Of a DNA stretch of 64,000 nucleotides, positions 60,825-64,000 are shown one piece after another. The translations under genes and the position numbers were made by a program. Source of the stretch: Miltoncostaea sp963770865 (GTDB lineage: Bacteria; Actinomycetota; Thermoleophilia; Miltoncostaeales; Miltoncostaeaceae). The stretch covers positions 295,985 to 359,984 of the forward strand of contig CAVYRD010000001.1 in NCBI GenBank assembly GCA_963770865.1, in the 5' to 3' direction. Under the pieces are notes generated by a model. The model ran no database searches and was not told the DNA's origin. It was given only the letters and a program-made list of their open reading frames with translations. Each line of letters starts with the position of its first letter. Within the stretch, counting starts at the first letter, position 1.

Positions 60825-61190
60825 CTAGGCGGGCGTCTCCTCCGGGTGGGGTGCGAGGACGACGTCCCCGCGCTCCCCGGTGCGGACCCGGATCGACTCC
60901 TCGACGGCGAAGATGAAGATCTTCCCGTCGCCCGGCTCGCCCGTGTGGGCCAGCTCGAGGATGCAGTCGATGGCGCGGTCCACGTCGGCGTCGTCGAGCA
61001 CCATCTCCAGCTTCAGCTTGGGTCGCAGGAAGATGGTGGTCTTGGCGCCGCGGTAGCTCTCGGTGAATCCCTTCTGGCGTCCCGAGCCCTTGACCTCCGT
61101 GACGCTCATGGAGGGAAGCCCCATCTGCGCCAGGCGGTCGTGGATGGCCTCGAGAGCCTCGTGGCGGATGAACGCCTCGATCTTCTTCAC
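60825..61190 (-). CDS. glnB: PII nitrogen regulatory protein
   Basis: 121 residues of the PII fold: MKKIEAFIRHEALEAIHDRLAQMGLPSMSVTEVKGSGRQKG, T-loop TESYRGAKTTIFLRPKLKLEMVLDD, B-loop THTGEPGDGKIFIFAVEESIRVRTGERG for ATP/2-oxoglutarate. The T-loop has Tyr46 but Thr where Tyr51, the uridylylation/adenylylation site, is normally found. GTG start 10 bases after the amt stop with GGGAGCG upstream, so amt-glnB is one operon. It probably blocks Amt when nitrogen is plentiful. Confidence 0.95.
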   Translation of the reverse strand: MKKIEAFIRHEALEAIHDRLAQMGLPSMSVTEVKGSGRQKGFTESYRGAKTTIFLRPKLKLEMVLDDADVDRAIDCILELAHTGEPGDGKIFIFAVEESIRVRTGERGDVVLAPHPEETPA

Positions 61191-61200
61191 GTTCGCTCCC

Positions 61201-62643
61201 TTACGAGGCGGTAGCGGGGTTGGTGGCCGTCGCGGCTCCCGCGGGGGCCGGCGCCGGCGAGGGCGGGCCCGAGTCGGGCTCGGCGTACGGCACGTCGATG
61301 AAGCGCTCCGGGTAGCCGAACATCCCGTGCTCGGAGATGTCGAGGCCCCGCAGCTCGTCGGCCTCGCTCACGCGCAGCCCGACGGTGTACTTGACGGCGA
61401 GGAACACGACCAGCGACAGCGTGAAGGTGAAGCCGATCGTCGCGGCGACACCGTAGAACTGGACCCACAGCTGGTGACCGCCGTTGCCGGTCAGCAGCCC
61501 GCCCTCGCCGACGGCGAGCGAGGTGGCCCGCTCGCGGCGTCGCGAACAGGCCGCAGGCGAGCGTGCCCCAGATGCCGGCCATGCCGTGCACCGGCAGCGC
61601 GCCGACCGGGTCGTCGATCTTCAGCTTCTCGACGGCCAGGACCAGCGGCGGCACGACGATGCCGGCGACGAAGCCGATCACGATCGCGGCCCACGGGTCC
61701 ACGAAGGCACAGGGTGCGGTGATCGCCACCAGGCCCGCGAGGGCGCCGTTGCCCATCTGCGTGACGTCCAGCGTCTTGAACAGGAGCAGCGCGCCGATGG
61801 TCGCACCGATGACGCCGGCGCCGCGGCCAGGTTGGTGTTGACGGCCACGTCGGCGAAGTTGGCGCCGATGGCGTTCAGGAAGGAACCCGGGTTGAAGCCC
61901 ATCCAGCCGACCCACAGGATGATCACGCCGAGGATCGTGAGCGGGACCGAGTGGCCGGGGATCGGCACCGACTTCCCGTCGCGGAACTTCCCGATGCGCG
62001 GTCCCAGCACCAGCGCTCCCGCGGCCGCCGCCAGGGCGCCCTGCAGGTGCACGATCGAGGAGCCGGCGAAGTCCTGGAAGCCGTTCTGCAGCAGCCAGCC
62101 GCCGCCCCACGTCCAGTGGGCGACCGTCGGGTAGATGAAGCCGGCGAAGACGATGCCGAAGATCACGTAGCCGATGAACTTCGTGCGGTCGAGCATCGAG
62201 CCGAACACGATGGCCAGCGAGACGGCGCAGAAGACGACCTGGAAGAAGAAGGTCGCCTCGAAGTTGGTGTTGCTGTACGCCAGCGACGCGTAGTCGGTCG
62301 CCGTGTTGTTGTTGTCCATGAACCAGCCGCTCGACCCGATGAAGTCGTTACCGGCGCCGAAGGCGAACGAAAAACCGACGGCCCAGAACATGAGGAACGA
62401 GATCGACAGGTTGATGAGGATCTTCCCCATCACGGCGCCGGCGTTCTTCATGCGCGAGAGGCCCACCTCGAGCATCGCGAAGCCCGCCTGCATGAAGAGG
62501 ACGAGCACTGCGGCGACGACCACCCAGATCGAGTTGATCGCGATCTCCTGCGGTGTCACGTCCTGCGCAGCGGCAAGGGCCGGCACCATGAGCAGCATCA
62601 CCGCCACCAGTGCCGGCACCAACCGGAATGGCCTTGAACGCAT
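61201..62643 (-). CDS. amt: Ammonium transporter (two frameshifts)
   Basis: About 480 residues when repaired. A signal peptide (RLVPALVAVMLLMVPALAAAQ), then the Amt core: VVVAAVLVLFMQAGFAMLEVGLSRMKNAG, the pore Asp/Phe region WTWGGGWLLQNGFQDFAGSSIVHLQGALAAAAGALVLGPR with the twin-His line, DVTQMGNGALAGLVAITAPCAFVDPWAAIVIG, and a cytoplasmic C-terminus ending GLDISEHGMFGYPERF. Frame breaks near 61823 (one base missing, AAAAGVIGATIGALLL when fixed) and near 61521 (one extra). AAGGAGAG ribosome site. Cotranscribed with glnB. Confidence 0.92.
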
Positions 62644-62813
62644 CTACTCTCCTTGCGCGATTGAGTGGGCCGACAGGGACCCCAGGTGTGCGCAGGCTAG
62701 GCCGGGGCCCCTCGGGGGCCGCTTTAGCCACAGGTATGAGAAAGAGCCCCGCGGCTTCTCCCCATGCACAAGGCGCGCCGCCACGGCGGGCTCCGCCGCC
62801 CGCGGCGCGGCGC

Positions 62814-63563
62814 TCAGACCCTCTCGCGCGCCCGGGCCAGCAGCCGCCCGGCCTCCTCGTCCATGCCCTCGGCGGCGGTACCAGGCGCCGGCGTCGGCGG
62901 CCGCCAGGGCGCGCCAGACCTCCATCCGGGCGGCCATCCCGGGCAGCGCGTAGCCCTCCAGGACCGCGCCGGCCACGGCGTCCGGCAGGCCGTTGACCTC
63001 GACCAGGTAGGCGAGGTCCTCGGCCGGGTCGCCCATCCGCGAGAACTCCCAGTCCACGAGGGCCGGGCCGTCGGCGCCCCACACCACGTTGGCGTCCACG
63101 AGGTCGCCGTGGAGCATCCGGAACGGCGCCGGGCCCCTCGTCCTCGTCCGGGCACGGGCGCGGCCGCCGCCGCGCGTCGCGCCAGGCCGGCGTCGGGCCC
63201 GCCGGCGAGCGCGCGCTCGGCGTCCTCGACCCGGCCGCGGCGATACGCCACCAGGTCGCCGGCCGGCCGCTCCCACCACCACAGGCCGCCCTCCCCCTCC
63301 CGGCGCAGGTCGTGCAGCTCGCGCAGGATCGCGCCCAGGCGCCAGGCCTCGCTCGCGCCGGCCGCCGCGATCGCGCGCGGCGCGCCCGGCATCCGGGTCG
63401 AGACCATCCAGCCGGGCCCCTCGCGCACGAGCGCGGGCGCCCAGGGGCGACCCGCCAGGACGCCGAGGGCGGCCACCTCGCGCGCGATCGCGCCCGGGTC
63501 GCCGCGCTTCTCGACCAGGGGCTGGGCACCGGGCACGTCGGTCACGCGGAAGCGCTGTGACAC
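62814..63563 (-). CDS. Aminoglycoside-phosphotransferase-fold kinase (frameshifted)
   Basis: About 250 residues over three frame segments. N-lobe: QPLVEKRGDPGAIAREVAALGVL with Lys; hinge and C-lobe: MLHGDLVDANVVWG (catalytic Asp, Brenner motif HGDL...N) and ALVDWEFSRMGDPAEDLAYLV (Mg-binding D-WE). Frame breaks lie near 63130-63160 and near 62880 (rejoined EGMDEEAGRLLARARERV). Domestic members of this fold phosphorylate sugars, choline or unknown metabolites; antibiotic resistance should not be assumed. GTG start at 63563, divergent from pyruvate kinase across 45 bases. Confidence 0.78.
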   Translation of the reverse strand: MSQRFRVTDVPGAQPLVEKRGDPGAIAREVAALGVLAGRPWAPALVREGPGWMVSTRMPGAPRAIAAAGASEAWRLGAILRELHDLRREGEGGLWWWERPAGDLVAYRRGRVEDAERALAGGPDAGLARRAAAAAPVPGRGRGARRRSGCSTATSWTPTWCGAPTARPSWTGSSRGWATRPRTSPTWSRSTACRTPWPARSWRATRCPGWPPGWRSGAPWRPPTPAPGTAAEGMDEEAGRLLARARERV

Positions 63564-63608
63564 TCGGCAAGGGTAGACGCGGGGGCCCGGTCCTGGCACG
63601 TTCTCGCG

Positions 63609-64000
63609 GTGCGACTGCGCCGGACCAAGATCCTCGCGACCCTGGGACCGTCCACCGACCCGCCCGGCGTGATCGACCAGCTCGTCGAGGCCGGCATGGA
63701 CGGGGGGCGGATCAACTGCGCCCACGACACCGCCGACGCGTGGCGCGAGCGCGCCGCGGCGCTGCGCGCGGCGTCCGAGCGCGCCGGACGCCCGCTGGCC
63801 CTGCTGTTCGACCTCCAGGGCCCCAAGATGCGCCTCGGCCCGGCCGTGCGCGCGCGCCAGGTGACGGCCGGGGAGATGGTCGTCTTCGCCTCGGGCGACG
63901 ACGTGCCCAACGGCGCGGTGCCGGTGGTCTGGCCCGGGCTCGCGGCCGCCGTGACCATCGGCCGCTCGGAGATCGTGATCGGCGACGGCACCCCGCGCCT
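63609..64000 (+). CDS. pyk: Pyruvate kinase-like protein, 5' part
   Basis: The frame runs out of the window; 130 residues visible. RRTKILATLGPSTDPPGVIDQLVEAGMDGGRINCAHDT and LLFDLQGPKMRLGP match the start of pyruvate kinase (RTKIVATLGP, RLNFSHG, LDLQGPKIR), then a B-domain beginning. The N-F-S-H-G loop is altered to N-C-A-H-D, so this may be a divergent paralogue rather than the main glycolytic enzyme. The short 45-base gap to the divergent kinase gene must hold both promoters. Confidence 0.8.
   Translation, partial: MRLRRTKILATLGPSTDPPGVIDQLVEAGMDGGRINCAHDTADAWRERAAALRAASERAGRPLALLFDLQGPKMRLGPAVRARQVTAGEMVVFASGDDVPNGAVPVVWPGLAAAVTIGRSEIVIGDGTPR

Noticed and set aside
62814..63563. Aminoglycoside resistance gene
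   Set aside because: Only the general kinase fold is visible; nothing indicates antibiotic substrates and the context is metabolic.

Overview
The window is very GC-rich (well above 70% by eye) and almost fully coding, with many 1-4 base gene overlaps and near-leaderless starts. Gene content fits an actinomycete: OpcA next to glucose-6-phosphate dehydrogenase, a CtpE-like P-type ATPase, a futalosine-pathway menaquinone gene (mqnD), PII plus ammonium transporter, RNase P RNA of bacterial type. A deep lineage such as Thermoleophilia (Solirubrobacter or Gaiella relatives) is my inference from the gene mixture; no 16S rRNA is present to prove it. At least ten genes, several normally essential or conserved (lexA, amt, xfp, a sensor kinase), carry single-base frame breaks, nearly all beside short G/C runs. 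I read most of these as sequence errors in the assembly rather than gene death. One gene, a flavin/F420 oxidoreductase beside tRNA-Leu, looks truly degraded.

Layout. 1-2.8 kb: tail of a MerR-type regulator, then a MarR-controlled yceI / glyoxalase-fold dioxygenase / marR unit with a clear promoter-operator. 2.8-7.2 kb: methyltransferase, AraC-type regulator, RNase P RNA, a cobalamin-binding-like protein, lexA with its SOS box, tRNA-Leu. 7.2-14.6 kb: degraded LLM oxidoreductase, small membrane proteins, a five-gene peptide-type ABC importer (binding protein, two permeases, two ATPases), secG. 14.6-25.4 kb: mixed small enzymes, regulators (DtxR, Crp, LuxR types), mqnD, a blue copper lipoprotein, glutathione peroxidase-like lipoprotein, two small lipoproteins.

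25.5-33 kb: an IMP dehydrogenase, then a tight oxidative pentose-phosphate operon tkt-zwf-opcA-pgl that ends in an Anbu-type proteasome-like peptidase. 33-45 kb: an energy/dormancy-like region: treT, a CBS-HypB fusion, a heavy-metal P-type ATPase, a universal stress protein, then ackA-xfp-ctpE as a coupled operon (acetyl phosphate made by phosphoketolase, turned to ATP by acetate kinase), and a divergent SQR-like flavoprotein. 45-50 kb: two diguanylate cyclases flank a long Ala/Pro-rich surface protein that has a sigma-28-like promoter.

50-58 kb: a lone ABC ATPase, then the coupled chain nadE - subtilase - yciI - acuC, a zinc-ribbon protein and two related secreted glycine-rich proteins. 58-64 kb: an OmpR-type two-component pair, a 377-base imperfect palindrome made of covarying hairpins, amt-glnB, an aminoglycoside-phosphotransferase-like kinase and the start of a pyruvate kinase. 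The palindrome is the most unusual non-coding object in the window; the most unusual proteins are the CBS-HypB fusion, the Cys-rich partner of mqnD, and the secreted glycine-rich pair beside the sensor system.
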